This document shows positions 38,460 to 46,908 of a DNA stretch of 56,814 nt, one piece after another. The stretch spans positions 1 through 56,814 of the forward strand of contig JAFGAM010000071.1 in the NCBI GenBank assembly GCA_016933675.1, read 5' to 3'. The position numbers and the translations under genes were made by a program. The notes under the pieces are model-generated. The model had not been told where the DNA came from. It saw only the letters and a program-made list of their open reading frames with translations, and did not search any database. How positions within the stretch are numbered: position 1 is the stretch's first letter; every line of letters begins with the position of its first letter. Source of the stretch: Candidatus Anaeroferrophillacea bacterium (GTDB lineage Bacteria > Desulfobacterota > Anaeroferrophillalia > Anaeroferrophillales > Anaeroferrophillaceae).

Positions 38460-40379
38460 TCAGGATACGGCGGCCAGTACCAGCCGGTAGCACCGCGTGC
38501 AGCGTTCGGCCTCGGCATGTGCCTGGCACGCCGAAAGTCTGCCTTCGACCTCGGAAAAATCTTTGATGCGCTCGTGCGGGTCGGCCACCGGGGGCCGCTG
38601 CCGGACCGCCGCCCGACTGACAACCGGTGGTTCCTCGGCCTCGCGGGTTGCCAGATCGGCCACTGCACGGCCAAGCAGATCGGCCGGTTCCGCTTCGCAG
38701 GTACCGGTTTCCAAATAGCGGGCGATGTAACGCGCCGCCCGCCGGCCGGCGGCGAGAGCGGCGATCAGAGTGCTGGGACCGGTGTGGCAGTCACCCCCGC
38801 CGAACATGTACTCTACGGCCGACTGCATGGTCACGGGGTCCACCACGATGGTCCGTCCGCGGCCGGTTTTCACGCCCTCGGGAACGAATTGGTCCACCTC
38901 GCGGGCCTGACCGATGGCTGGCACCACGGCATCCCAGTCGAGCACGAAGGTGGAGCCCTCGACGGGCACCGGCCGGCGGCGGCCCGATGCATCGGGCTCG
39001 CCCAGCTCCATGCGGACGCACTCGATGCCGGTAACGCGGCCGTCGGCGGCAACAATTTTTACCGGCGATAGCAAGGTGTGGAACTTCACCCCCTCCTCCT
39101 GCGACTCCTCGATCTCCACCGGATCGGCGGGCATCACTTTCACTGTCCGCCGGTAGAGCAGGTTGACATCGTCGAAACCGAGGCGCAACGCGGTACGAAC
39201 GCAGTCCATGGCGACGTTGCCGCCGCCGATCACGGCCATCTTCCGACCGGTCAGCGGCTGCTCGCCGAAGGCGGCGCGGCGAAGAAACTCGACTCCGGGC
39301 ATGAAACCTTCATAACCGGCGTCCTCACCCTCGCAACCCATGGCGGACGAGCCCGGCGCGCCGGCGGCAACGAAGTCGGCGGCAAAACCCCGGCTTCGCA
39401 GCTCGTCGACCGTGACATCACTATGAACCTTGACGCCGTAATGGATTTCAACCCCAACTTCCTCGATCCAGGAGGCCTCGGTACGCAGAATATGGCGCGG
39501 CAGCCGGTAGTCCGGAATACCCACCGCGGCCATGCCGCCGGGATCGGGCAGAGCCTCGAAGATCACCGCACGATACCCCATGAGCCCGAGATAATAGGCG
39601 CAGGACAGCCCCGCCGGCCCGGCGCCGATGATCGCCGCCTTGTGCTCGCGGGGTTCCTGTTTTTCCCGGCATTCCGCCGGCACAACGTTGCCGGCGGCGA
39701 GCTCGTGGTCGGCGGCGAAGCACTTCAGGGCGCGGATGGCGACCGGTTGCTCGTCGATCCGCCCGCGGCGGCACTTGGCCTCGCAACAATGGACGCAGAC
39801 GCGCCCCACGGTACCCGGCAAGCTGCACGTCTGGCGCACCAGATCGAGGGCACTGCCCGGACGATCGACGCGAACCTGCTCGACATAGCCGGGGATATCA
39901 ACGTGTGCCGGGCAGGCGGCAATGCAGGGTGCCGTCACCCGACCGATGTATTCGCCCCGGGGCCGCGCCTTCCCGGCCGTGACGGCGGCGATGAAACGAT
40001 CACGAAAGTGGCGCAGGGCGTCGAGAATCGGCTTCGGCGAGGTTTTGCCGATATCGCAGCGGACCGCGTCACGGACGTAGAGCGCCAGGTGTTCGAGCCG
40101 TTCGATATCATCGGCCCGCCCCGCGCCGGCGCAGATGCGGTTGAGAATCTCCGCCATCGCCGTGGTACCCATGCGGCAGGGAAAGCACTGGCCGCAGGAT
40201 TCGGCACCGGCCCGTTCGGCGACCTCACGCGTCATATCGACGATGTCAACCGCCTCATCGGCCATGATGATGCCGTCCCAGCCCATGAAGGCCCGGATGC
40301 GCCCGTCATCAGTGAACGACGGCGGCGTTCCGGGGACCGACGGCACGGCACTTCCCCAGGTGGAAAACATTGCGCTCAT
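38460..40379 (-). CDS. NuoF-C-terminal/GltD-type iron-sulfur flavoprotein, formate dehydrogenase partner
   Basis: A 639-residue cytoplasmic electron-transfer protein. Residues ~25-140 match the C-terminal Fe-S part of NuoF (FMGWDGIIMADEAVDIVDM, then ESCGQCFPCRMGT and DIGKTSP). The FMN/NADH part of NuoF is absent. A GltD-like module follows with [4Fe-4S] Cys motifs (CIAACPAHVDIPGYVE, CVHCCEAKCRRGRIDE), an FAD site IIGAGPAGLSCAYYLG, and an NAD(P) site VIGGGNVAMDCVRTAL. YMFGGGDCHTGPSTLIAALAAG comes next, and the C-terminal CTRCYR motif ends the protein. Such proteins couple formate dehydrogenase or hydrogenase to NAD(P)/ferredoxin. ATG 40379 has a GGGGAGGGGAGA tract upstream. It looks intact although the adjacent catalytic subunit is destroyed. 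Confidence 0.85.
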   Translation of the reverse strand: MSAMFSTWGSAVPSVPGTPPSFTDDGRIRAFMGWDGIIMADEAVDIVDMTREVAERAGAESCGQCFPCRMGTTAMAEILNRICAGAGRADDIERLEHLALYVRDAVRCDIGKTSPKPILDALRHFRDRFIAAVTAGKARPRGEYIGRVTAPCIAACPAHVDIPGYVEQVRVDRPGSALDLVRQTCSLPGTVGRVCVHCCEAKCRRGRIDEQPVAIRALKCFAADHELAAGNVVPAECREKQEPREHKAAIIGAGPAGLSCAYYLGLMGYRAVIFEALPDPGGMAAVGIPDYRLPRHILRTEASWIEEVGVEIHYGVKVHSDVTVDELRSRGFAADFVAAGAPGSSAMGCEGEDAGYEGFMPGVEFLRRAAFGEQPLTGRKMAVIGGGNVAMDCVRTALRLGFDDVNLLYRRTVKVMPADPVEIEESQEEGVKFHTLLSPVKIVAADGRVTGIECVRMELGEPDASGRRRPVPVEGSTFVLDWDAVVPAIGQAREVDQFVPEGVKTGRGRTIVVDPVTMQSAVEYMFGGGDCHTGPSTLIAALAAGRRAARYIARYLETGTCEAEPADLLGRAVADLATREAEEPPVVSRAAVRQRPPVADPHERIKDFSEVEGRLSACQAHAEAERCTRCYRLVLAAVS

Positions 40380-40461
40380 ATCTCTCCCCTCCCCGTTACA
40401 GACCAGGCCGACAGGAAAAACCATATCGACCGCGGTGAATTTTTCTGCTCGCATCAGAAAT

Positions 40462-40493
40462 GGACCGCTATGTGAACATTGATATAGCGGTCC
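40462..40493. promoter_or_regulatory. Candidate ModE operator between modE-like gene and flavoprotein gene
   Basis: A perfect 10-bp inverted repeat GGACCGCTAT / ATAGCGGTCC (40462-40471, 40484-40493) with a 12-nt spacer. Its core CGCTATGTG-N6-GATATAGCG has the 9-6-9 layout of the E. coli ModE site as I recall it (CGNTATATA-N6/7-TATATAACG). It lies 83 bp from the flavoprotein ATG and 158 bp from the ModE-like ATG. Confidence 0.6.
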
Positions 40494-40650
40494 CGGGGGC
40501 GACAAAGTGCGACAACAGGAATGAAAAAAGCAGTCGGATACCGGGTGGAAAAGGAATTGGCAACAACTCAGTGGACAAATGCGGCATGGCGGTCGGCGAA
40601 AACGGTCGGCGTCCTTGAAAACGCGGAACTCGCGTGTTATAAAGCGGATC

Positions 40651-41103
40651 ATGTGCGGCAACGAGCAACAGGGTGAGCAACCGGGAGCGACGCTTCAGAT
40701 CCGCTCGAAGATCTGGATTGTCAACGACGGGGGCGAGGTAATCTTTGGCCTCGGTCGGCTGAAGATTCTCGAGGTGGTGGAGCGGCTGGGATCGCTGCAG
40801 GCGGCGGCCAAGGTTCTCAGGATGAGTTACCGGGCGGTCTGGGGACGCATCAATGCCACCGAGAAACGACTGGGAAAACCGTTGCTGGTACGCAGTATCG
40901 GTGGCAGCGCTCGCGGCGGCTCGGAACTCACCCCCTTTGCTCACGAACTGATCGCCGAATTCCGCCGGCTGCACCGGGAGGTGCAGCTTTTTTCCGACGA
41001 TCTTTTCGCCCGGAGCGAGGTTTTCAGTCCCCCCTCTACCCCAGTAACCGGCGAATCCAGCGCGGTTTCCGGAGATAAGGCGGATAGGGAATGCTCGGGT
41101 TGA
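40651..41103 (+). CDS. ModE-like molybdenum-responsive regulator (DNA-binding domain only)
   Basis: A 150-residue protein with the ModE N-terminal winged helix: KIWIVNDGGEVIFGLGRLKILEVVERLGSLQAAAKVLRMSYRAVWGRINATE and the LVRSIGGSARGGSELTP wing. It lacks the C-terminal Mop/TOBE molybdate-binding domains of E. coli ModE, so how it would sense metal is unclear. Short ModE-like proteins of this type are common in anaerobes. It is divergent from the flavoprotein gene across a 271-bp region with the palindrome described separately. ATG 40651 has no strong ribosome site. Its last 68 bp overlap tail-to-tail with the aldehyde dehydrogenase gene, and its C-terminal ~25 residues are unlike the family. 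Confidence 0.85.
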   Translation: MCGNEQQGEQPGATLQIRSKIWIVNDGGEVIFGLGRLKILEVVERLGSLQAAAKVLRMSYRAVWGRINATEKRLGKPLLVRSIGGSARGGSELTPFAHELIAEFRRLHREVQLFSDDLFARSEVFSPPSTPVTGESSAVSGDKADRECSG

Positions 41104-42409
41104 AGCGCGTCGTCTTCTGCAGCACCGACCGGTGATGACTGAAGGTGTCGAAACTGAATTTGCCGTGGTATGACCCCATGCCGCTGGTACCCACGCCGCC
41201 GAAAGGCATATGCGGGTTGGTAACGTGCATGATGGTGTCGTTGATGCAGCCGCCGCCGGACGAGGTGGAGGCCAGCAGCAGATCGCGCCGGTCGTCGGAC
41301 GAGGTAAAAAAGTAGAGTGCCAGGGGCTTGTCACGGGCGTTGATGCGTGCAATCACGTTTTCAAGGCGGTCGAACTCCAGCACCGGCAGCAGCGGCCCGA
41401 AGATCTCCTCACCCATGATCGGATACTCCTCACCCACATCGCAGATCACCGTCGGCTCGATGTAACGCGTCTCCCGGTTCGTTCGCCCACCGCGATAGAT
41501 GCGGCCGGCGGAGCGCAGCAGGTATTCCAGGCGCTGGAAATGCTGATCATTGATAACCCGGCCGAAATCCGGACTCCGCTCCGGATCGTCGCCGTAGAAG
41601 CGGCGGATGCAGGCGTCGATCTGTTCCAACAGCGGCGCTTTCACCGTGCGGTGGACATAGAGGTGGTCGGGAGCGATGCAGGTCTGACCGGCGTTGAGGA
41701 ACTTGCCGAAGGTGAGACGCTGGGCGGCAACCTTCAGATTGGCGTCGCGCTCGACGATGCACGGGCTCTTGCCGCCCAGCTCCAGGACCACCGGCGTCAG
41801 GTGGCGGGCGGCTTTCTCCATCACCATGCGGCCGAGGAACGGGCTGCCGGTGAAAAAGATGAAATCGAAGCGCTGGTCAAGCACCGCCCGATTTACCTCA
41901 CGGCCGCCGGTGACCACGGTGATGTACTCCGGCGGGAAGGTTTCGGCGATCATCGCGGCGATCACTTCCGCTACCCGGGTGGAATAGTGGGCCGGCTTCA
42001 GCAGGGCGCAGTTACCGGCGGCGATCGCCCCCACCAGCGGCAGCAAGGCAAGCTGGAGCGGATAGTTCCACGGCGACATGATCAGCGCCACCCCGAAGGG
42101 CTCGTGCAGCACCCGGCTGCGGGCGGGAAAATTCAGCAGGTCGGTAAGCACCCGGTCGGGCCGGGCCCATTTTCGCAGTTTCTTCAGGTGATGGCCGATC
42201 TCCTTTGACACCATGCCGATCTCGGTGCCGAAAACCTCGAAGGGCGGCTTGTGCAGGTCCTCCCGAAAGGCCTCACAGAAGCGATCCTCGGAAGCGAGCA
42301 GCGCCTCTCTGAGTCGACACAGGCTTTCGCGCCGGAAGTCGATGTCACGGGTTCTGCCGGAGGCATAGAATTCCCGCTGGGCCTGCACCGCGGCGGAGAT
42401 AGCGTCCAT
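41036..42409 (-). CDS. Class 3-type aldehyde dehydrogenase
   Basis: A 457-residue NAD(P)-dependent aldehyde dehydrogenase. Motifs: MSPWNYPLQLALLPLVGAIAAGN, FTGSPFLGRMVMEKAA (coenzyme-binding loop), general-base ELGGKSPC, catalytic Cys in NAGQTCIAPD, EEIFGPLLPVLEF, and NDTIMHVTNPHMPFGGVGTSGMGSYHG. The length and the absence of an N-terminal extension match the class 3 / coniferyl-aldehyde-dehydrogenase group, which oxidises medium-chain or aromatic aldehydes. The substrate is unknown. AAGGAG nine nt before ATG 42409. It lies downstream of a second aldehyde dehydrogenase on the same strand, 272 bp away, and overlaps the ModE-like gene at its 3' end. Confidence 0.92.
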   Translation of the reverse strand: MDAISAAVQAQREFYASGRTRDIDFRRESLCRLREALLASEDRFCEAFREDLHKPPFEVFGTEIGMVSKEIGHHLKKLRKWARPDRVLTDLLNFPARSRVLHEPFGVALIMSPWNYPLQLALLPLVGAIAAGNCALLKPAHYSTRVAEVIAAMIAETFPPEYITVVTGGREVNRAVLDQRFDFIFFTGSPFLGRMVMEKAARHLTPVVLELGGKSPCIVERDANLKVAAQRLTFGKFLNAGQTCIAPDHLYVHRTVKAPLLEQIDACIRRFYGDDPERSPDFGRVINDQHFQRLEYLLRSAGRIYRGGRTNRETRYIEPTVICDVGEEYPIMGEEIFGPLLPVLEFDRLENVIARINARDKPLALYFFTSSDDRRDLLLASTSSGGGCINDTIMHVTNPHMPFGGVGTSGMGSYHGKFSFDTFSHHRSVLQKTTRFNPSIPYPPYLRKPRWIRRLLG

Positions 42410-42550
42410 GGAATTTTTCTCCTTCAGGGTCAGAAGCCTGAAACCTGAAGTCAGAACTCAGGAATCAGGGGTCAGCGCCCCACGTCGCCCGCGGCAGCGA
42501 TTCAGCATCAAGGTAGTTTCGCCGAACTCGGCAAACGTCATGTACAGATC

Positions 42551-42580
42551 TGTAGGGGCGAAAGATTTTTCGCCCTTACG
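42551..42580. repeat. REP-like palindrome between the aldehyde dehydrogenase genes
   Basis: GTAGGGGCGAAA and its near complement TTTCGCCCTTAC form a 30-bp hairpin. The sequence directly after it (42593-42615, GCGGCAACAATCACCCCGGA) matches the right arm of repeat family B. No gene lies in 42410-42681. Confidence 0.65.
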
Positions 42581-42681
42581 CCCAGTAGTTACGCGGCAAC
42601 AATCACCCCGGACATCCCCGGGACTCAGGGGTTCATGAATGACCGGCAGACCAGGGTCCAACCATCGAGATGACGAGGTCG

Positions 42682-44049
42682 TCAGCGGCTACCGATGGAA
42701 ACGGTCTTGATGTTCACGAACTCCCGGATGCCGTGATAGGACAGCTCCCGGCCGTAACCCGATTTTTTGATCCCGCCGAAGGGCATCCGGGGGTCGGAGC
42801 GGGTCATCCCGTTGACGAAGACGGCACCCGATTCGATGCGCCGCGCCAGGCGCTCGCCGCGTTCGAGATCCCGGGTCCAGAGGCTGGCGCCGAGACCGTA
42901 TTCCGAGTCGTTGGCCACCCGCACCGCCTCTTCCTCGTCACGTACCGGAATAATGGCGCTCACCGGCCCGAAGGTCTCCTCATGGTAGACCGGCATCCCC
43001 GGCCGCACGTCGGCAAGCACCGTCGGGGCGTAGAAGAATCCCGGCCCTTCCAGGCGCCGGCCGCCGGTAAGCAACCGGGCACCGGCAGCGATGGAGGCGG
43101 TCACCTGGTGATGCAGGTCTTCGACCAGATCCGCCCGCGCCAGGGGACCGGCCTGGGTCGCCGGATCCAACGGATCGCCGACCTTCATGGCACCCATTAC
43201 CTGCGCCTGCCGTTCGGCAAATTCCTCGGCACGGGACGCAACGACAATGAAACGCTTGGCGGCGATACAGGTCTGACCGGCGTTCACCATCCGCGCGGCG
43301 GCGGACACCGCAACACAGTCCGGCAGATCGGCATCCTCGAGGACGATAAAAGGGTCTGAGCCGCCCAGTTCCATCACCGTCTTCTTGATTTCACGGCCGG
43401 CGGCGGCGGCCACCCGGCTGCCGGCGACTTCGCTGCCGGTAATGGTCACCGCCCGGATCAGCGGGTTGGCGATAACCGCCTCTACCCGTGACGCGCCGAT
43501 GAGCAGGGTATTGAACAGGTCCGGCGGGAAACCCGCACGGCGGAAGATACCCGCGATGGCCAGCGCCGATCCGGGGACGTTGGAGGCATGTTTCAATACC
43601 CCGCCGTTGCCGGCCATCAGCGCCGGAGCGGCGAAGCGGAACACCTGCCAGAAAGGAAAGTTCCACGGCATCACCGCCAGCACCAGACCCAGCGGCTCAT
43701 AGGCGACGAAGCTTTTTTCGGCATCGGTTTCCACCAGCTCGTCGGCAAGCCAGGCAGCGGCATGGTCGGCGTAGAATTCACAGACACGGGCGCATTTCTC
43801 CACCTCGGCCCGGCTCTCGGTGATGGTCTTGCCCATTTCCATAGTGATAGTGCGGGCATGCTGCTCCAGTTCTTCCCGCACCACCCGGCCGGCAGCCAGC
43901 AAAAGCCGCCGGCGTTCGTCGAAACCGGTATTCCGCCAGGCGGTGAACGCCGCCTGGCCCCGTTCGATGGCCGCCCACACCTCTGCATCGGTATGTTCCC
44001 GATATTCCCTGATCATCTCATTCGTCGCTGGATTGACTGACTTCATCAT
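42682..44049 (-). CDS. Aldehyde dehydrogenase, Sad/YneI-like (succinate-semialdehyde type)
   Basis: A 455-residue NAD(P)-dependent aldehyde dehydrogenase starting MMKSVNPATNEMIREYREH. Motifs: MPWNFPFWQVFRFAAPALMAGN, TITGSEVAGSRVAAAAGREIKK, general base ELGGSDPFIVLEDADL, catalytic Cys in NAGQTCIAAKRFIV, EETFGPVSAIIPV and FGGIKKSGYGRELSYHG. The ELGGSDPF and AAKRFIV segments resemble E. coli Sad/YneI (succinate semialdehyde dehydrogenase), so that activity is the best guess. The ATG at 44049 with GGGAGC upstream is preferred over the frame opening at 44127. No decarboxylase or transaminase partner is adjacent. Confidence 0.9.
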   Translation of the reverse strand: MMKSVNPATNEMIREYREHTDAEVWAAIERGQAAFTAWRNTGFDERRRLLLAAGRVVREELEQHARTITMEMGKTITESRAEVEKCARVCEFYADHAAAWLADELVETDAEKSFVAYEPLGLVLAVMPWNFPFWQVFRFAAPALMAGNGGVLKHASNVPGSALAIAGIFRRAGFPPDLFNTLLIGASRVEAVIANPLIRAVTITGSEVAGSRVAAAAGREIKKTVMELGGSDPFIVLEDADLPDCVAVSAAARMVNAGQTCIAAKRFIVVASRAEEFAERQAQVMGAMKVGDPLDPATQAGPLARADLVEDLHHQVTASIAAGARLLTGGRRLEGPGFFYAPTVLADVRPGMPVYHEETFGPVSAIIPVRDEEEAVRVANDSEYGLGASLWTRDLERGERLARRIESGAVFVNGMTRSDPRMPFGGIKKSGYGRELSYHGIREFVNIKTVSIGSR

Positions 44050-44313
44050 CAATGCTCCCACGGTTGTGCCGTGCCGCTGATGGTCCTCACCTCCGTACTC
44101 CCGATCGGAGTACGATGAAGGCGGCACGCATGGTTCAACCGCCTGCTATACACCGGCCGGAAAAATCTGTAAAGGGATTGGTGACGGATGGACGCCCAGG
44201 ATGGAAACGGAACGAACATGGAAGGAAAAAACGCGACGTACGATGATCGATCACCACGGCGGCGCCGGCGACATCGGCGCAGGTGGAGTGGCTGAGCGGT
44301 TACGGGACCAGCA

Positions 44314-45990
44314 TCATTTCACGCCGCCGATGACCTCGGCGATATTATAGCAGTGGTCGCCGATCTTCTCGAAGTTGGTCAACATATCGATGAAAATCAG
44401 GCCGGCAACGACGGTGCAGCCGCCCTCGTTCAGGCGGCGGATGTGGCGCTTGCGGTAACGATCCTCGAGAGTGTTGATACTGCCTTCAAGCCGCTTCGCT
44501 TCGACAATGATCTTCTCGTTGCCATGCTCGTAACCGGCAGCAACGAGAGCAATGAACTCGCCGCAGCGGGCGGCGATCTCATGAATCTCATCCAGCGCCT
44601 CACGGCTGAATTCGATTTTCTTTTCCACCTTGCGATCGATGAGTCGCAGGAGGTTTTCGGAATGGTCACCGAGACGTTCAAGGTTATTGACGATATACAT
44701 CACCGAGGTGGTTTCGCGGGAAATCTCGGGGGTCAGGGAGGACTGGGTCAGGGTAACGACGAAGTTGGTGATTTCCTTCTGCAGCATATCGACGGTATTT
44801 TCCTTGCGCAGGATATCGTCGCTGACCGCCGGGGTGAAAGCCTCCAGGCAACCGACGGTCTGGTGAAACATTTCCATCACCACCCGGGCCATGCGCACCG
44901 TCTCCTGGCGCACCTCCGACATCGCCAGCGCCGGGGTATCGAGCAGCAGGTTGTCGAGATAGCTCAGGTGATAATCCCCTTCCCCTTCGCGACCGGGGAC
45001 CATCCACGAGCTGACCTTCGCCAGGAGGCCGATGAGCGGCAGGAAGAGCAGGCAATTGAACACGTTGAAGAGGGTATGGGCATTGGCCAGGTGACGGGAG
45101 ATGTAGGGCTTGTCGCCCACCGCCACCCCTAATTGCACCGCCTGGGCCGTGGTCTCGACGACCATCTCGGGATCGCCGGGGGTGAAGTGATCAACCAGCT
45201 CGGCAAAGAACGGAAACAGCAGGAGAACATAGCAGACCCCGAGAACATTGAAGAGAAGATGCGCCCGGGCGGCGCGTCGGGCGGTGACGTTGGTGCCGAT
45301 GCTGGCCAGCAAGGCAGTGATGGTGGTACCGATGTTCTCCCCCAGCACCAGCCCGAGGCCGCCGCTGAAGGACAACATGCCGCCGGCGGCCAGCGCCATG
45401 GTGATGCCGACGGTGGCGCTGCTGCTCTGCAACACCATGGTCAGCAGGGCACCGGCGAGTACCGCCAGCACCGGGTTGGTACCGAAGGTGACGAAGGCAT
45501 GCGCGAATGCCGGCAACGACTTGAGCGCCGCCAGCCCGTGTTTCATCGTCTCGAGGCCGTAGAACAACAGGCCGAAACCGAGGAATATTTCGCCGAGATA
45601 CTGGGTTTTTCGTCGGCGGGCAAAAAGTTTCATACCGACGCCCATACCGATGGCCGGCAGGGCGTACTTCTGGATCTTGAAGGCGATCATCTGGGCGGTC
45701 ACGGTGGTACCGATGTTGGCCCCGAGCACTACCCCGATGGCCTGCATGAGGTTCATCAGGCCGGCGTTGACGAAGCCCACCACCATTACCGTGGTAGCAC
45801 TACTGCTCTGAATGACCGCCGTCACCATGGCCCCCACCAGAAGGGCCACCACCCGGTTGGAGGTCAGCTTTTCCAAAATTCGGCGGAGCCGGTCGCCGGC
45901 GGCCTTCTGGAGCCCCTCGGACATAATCTTCATGCCGTAAAGGAACAGTCCCAGCCCGCCCATAAAGGCGAACACCATCGAGGTAATCAT
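44314..45990 (-). CDS. Na/Pi cotransporter family protein with PhoU-like domain
   Basis: A 558-residue inner-membrane protein. The N-terminal half has the inverted-repeat transporter fold with two QSSSATT-type motifs (AVIQSSSATTVMVVGFVNAG near residue 60 and VLQSSSATVGITMAL near residue 190) and two GANIGTT/GENIGTT motifs. The C-terminal ~200 residues are helical and PhoU-like (MFHQTVGCLEAF, NNLERLGDHSENLLRL, NFEKIGDHCYNIAEV). It likely imports phosphate with sodium or acts as a YjbB-type phosphate exporter; direction cannot be told. It starts at ATG 45990. A 264-bp gap separates it from the aldehyde dehydrogenase downstream. Confidence 0.92.
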   Translation of the reverse strand: MITSMVFAFMGGLGLFLYGMKIMSEGLQKAAGDRLRRILEKLTSNRVVALLVGAMVTAVIQSSSATTVMVVGFVNAGLMNLMQAIGVVLGANIGTTVTAQMIAFKIQKYALPAIGMGVGMKLFARRRKTQYLGEIFLGFGLLFYGLETMKHGLAALKSLPAFAHAFVTFGTNPVLAVLAGALLTMVLQSSSATVGITMALAAGGMLSFSGGLGLVLGENIGTTITALLASIGTNVTARRAARAHLLFNVLGVCYVLLLFPFFAELVDHFTPGDPEMVVETTAQAVQLGVAVGDKPYISRHLANAHTLFNVFNCLLFLPLIGLLAKVSSWMVPGREGEGDYHLSYLDNLLLDTPALAMSEVRQETVRMARVVMEMFHQTVGCLEAFTPAVSDDILRKENTVDMLQKEITNFVVTLTQSSLTPEISRETTSVMYIVNNLERLGDHSENLLRLIDRKVEKKIEFSREALDEIHEIAARCGEFIALVAAGYEHGNEKIIVEAKRLEGSINTLEDRYRKRHIRRLNEGGCTVVAGLIFIDMLTNFEKIGDHCYNIAEVIGGVK

Positions 45991-46167
45991 CGGTCAGGCA
46001 ATCCCGGCGGTTGCGGCGCCTTCAGGCTTCAGGAAGGCACCCGGCGGTTGTTGTCGGCAGCTCTGCGCCGTCCAAACCCGAACAGCGATTTAACGTATTC
46101 TTAACAATCCGTCAAAGGAAAATATCTTCCCCCGGTCGCAGCCCGGAGGTTCGTCGGGGTACCGACG

Positions 46168-46196
46168 TTGACGAAAGCGGTTGGAACTGGTATAAA
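46168..46196 (+). promoter_or_regulatory. Strong promoter of the MarR-betaine operon
   Basis: TTGACG (46168-46173), a 17-nt spacer and TATAAA (46191-46196). The start near 46203 lies just before the partial palindrome at 46209-46220. Confidence 0.65.
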
Positions 46197-46208
46197 GGGG
46201 AAAGAATT

Positions 46209-46220
46209 TTCGTGTACGAA
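46209..46220. promoter_or_regulatory. Candidate operator of the MarR regulator
   Basis: TTCGTGTACGAA (arms TTCG/CGAA) just after the predicted transcription start. A copy differing at one base (TTTGTGTACGAA) lies at 46925-46936, in codons 6-9 of proV. Confidence 0.4.
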
Positions 46221-46249
46221 GTTTTTTTCACCGCTTTCCCTGGAGTTCC

Positions 46250-46762
46250 ATGCCCCCCACCTACGATCAGGACATCCTCCGCTCGCTGCGGCGCATCATC
46301 CGCGCGGTCGATCGCTACAGCCGCAAACTGAGTCGGGTATTCAACCTCACCGTGCCCCAGATCATCACCCTCCACCAGCTGCACGAGGGCGGCGAATGCA
46401 CCGCCGGTGAACTGTCGAACCGTGTCTGCCTGAGCCAGGCCACCATGACCGGCATCGTCGACCGTCTGGAGGCCCGGGGTCTGCTGCGCCGGGCGCGCAG
46501 TGCCGACGACCGCCGCCGGGTGATGGTCGACCTGACCCCGGAAGGACGCGAGGTCATCAGTATTATGCCGCCGCCGCTGCAGGAGCAGTTCGCTGTCCGC
46601 CTCGCCGCCCTGCCCACCGAAGAGCAGGAAACCATCAACCGCACCCTGGCACTCATTGTCGAAATGATGCAGGCCGAGGACATCGATGCCTCGCCCATTC
46701 TGACCACCCAGGACGTGGAACACCTCCCCGACGAACGTCCCCCAACCACCAAAAACATCTAG
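46250..46762 (+). CDS. MarR-family regulator, probable controller of betaine uptake
   Basis: A 170-residue MarR protein: the N-terminal dimerisation helix (DILRSLRRIIRAVDRYSRKLSRVF), winged helix (CTAGELSNRVCLSQATMTGIVDRLEARGLLRRARSADDRRRVMVDLT) and C-terminal helices. It is followed after 146 bp by proV-proW-proX. MarR-type regulators of compatible-solute genes are known in other bacteria, so osmotic control of the transporter is a reasonable inference. A consensus promoter and a partial palindrome at the start site suggest autoregulation. The C-terminal tail (DVEHLPDERPPTTKNI) is polar and family-atypical. Confidence 0.88.
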   Translation: MPPTYDQDILRSLRRIIRAVDRYSRKLSRVFNLTVPQIITLHQLHEGGECTAGELSNRVCLSQATMTGIVDRLEARGLLRRARSADDRRRVMVDLTPEGREVISIMPPPLQEQFAVRLAALPTEEQETINRTLALIVEMMQAEDIDASPILTTQDVEHLPDERPPTTKNI

Positions 46763-46908
46763 TCCGAATCCCTGCGGGAAATCATCAGGTTCAGGGCGTT
46801 GGCCGGCGGTAAACCAACGCACCGCCCGGGCCGGACCCGCACGCGGCATCATCCCGCGTTCCCCCGCTTGCCACCCGTGTACCGCAACGAAAAAACGAGA
46901 AGATCATC

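Noticed and set aside
40380-40661. N-terminal extension of the flavoprotein up to 40661
   Set aside because: It would cross the ModE-like palindrome and encodes Cys/Phe-rich sequence unlike the family; ATG 40379 has a strong purine-rich ribosome site.
44284-44305. GTGGCTGAGCGGTTA resembles the D arm of a tRNA-Ser
   Set aside because: No anticodon arm, T arm or 3' half follows; it is at most a fragment or chance.
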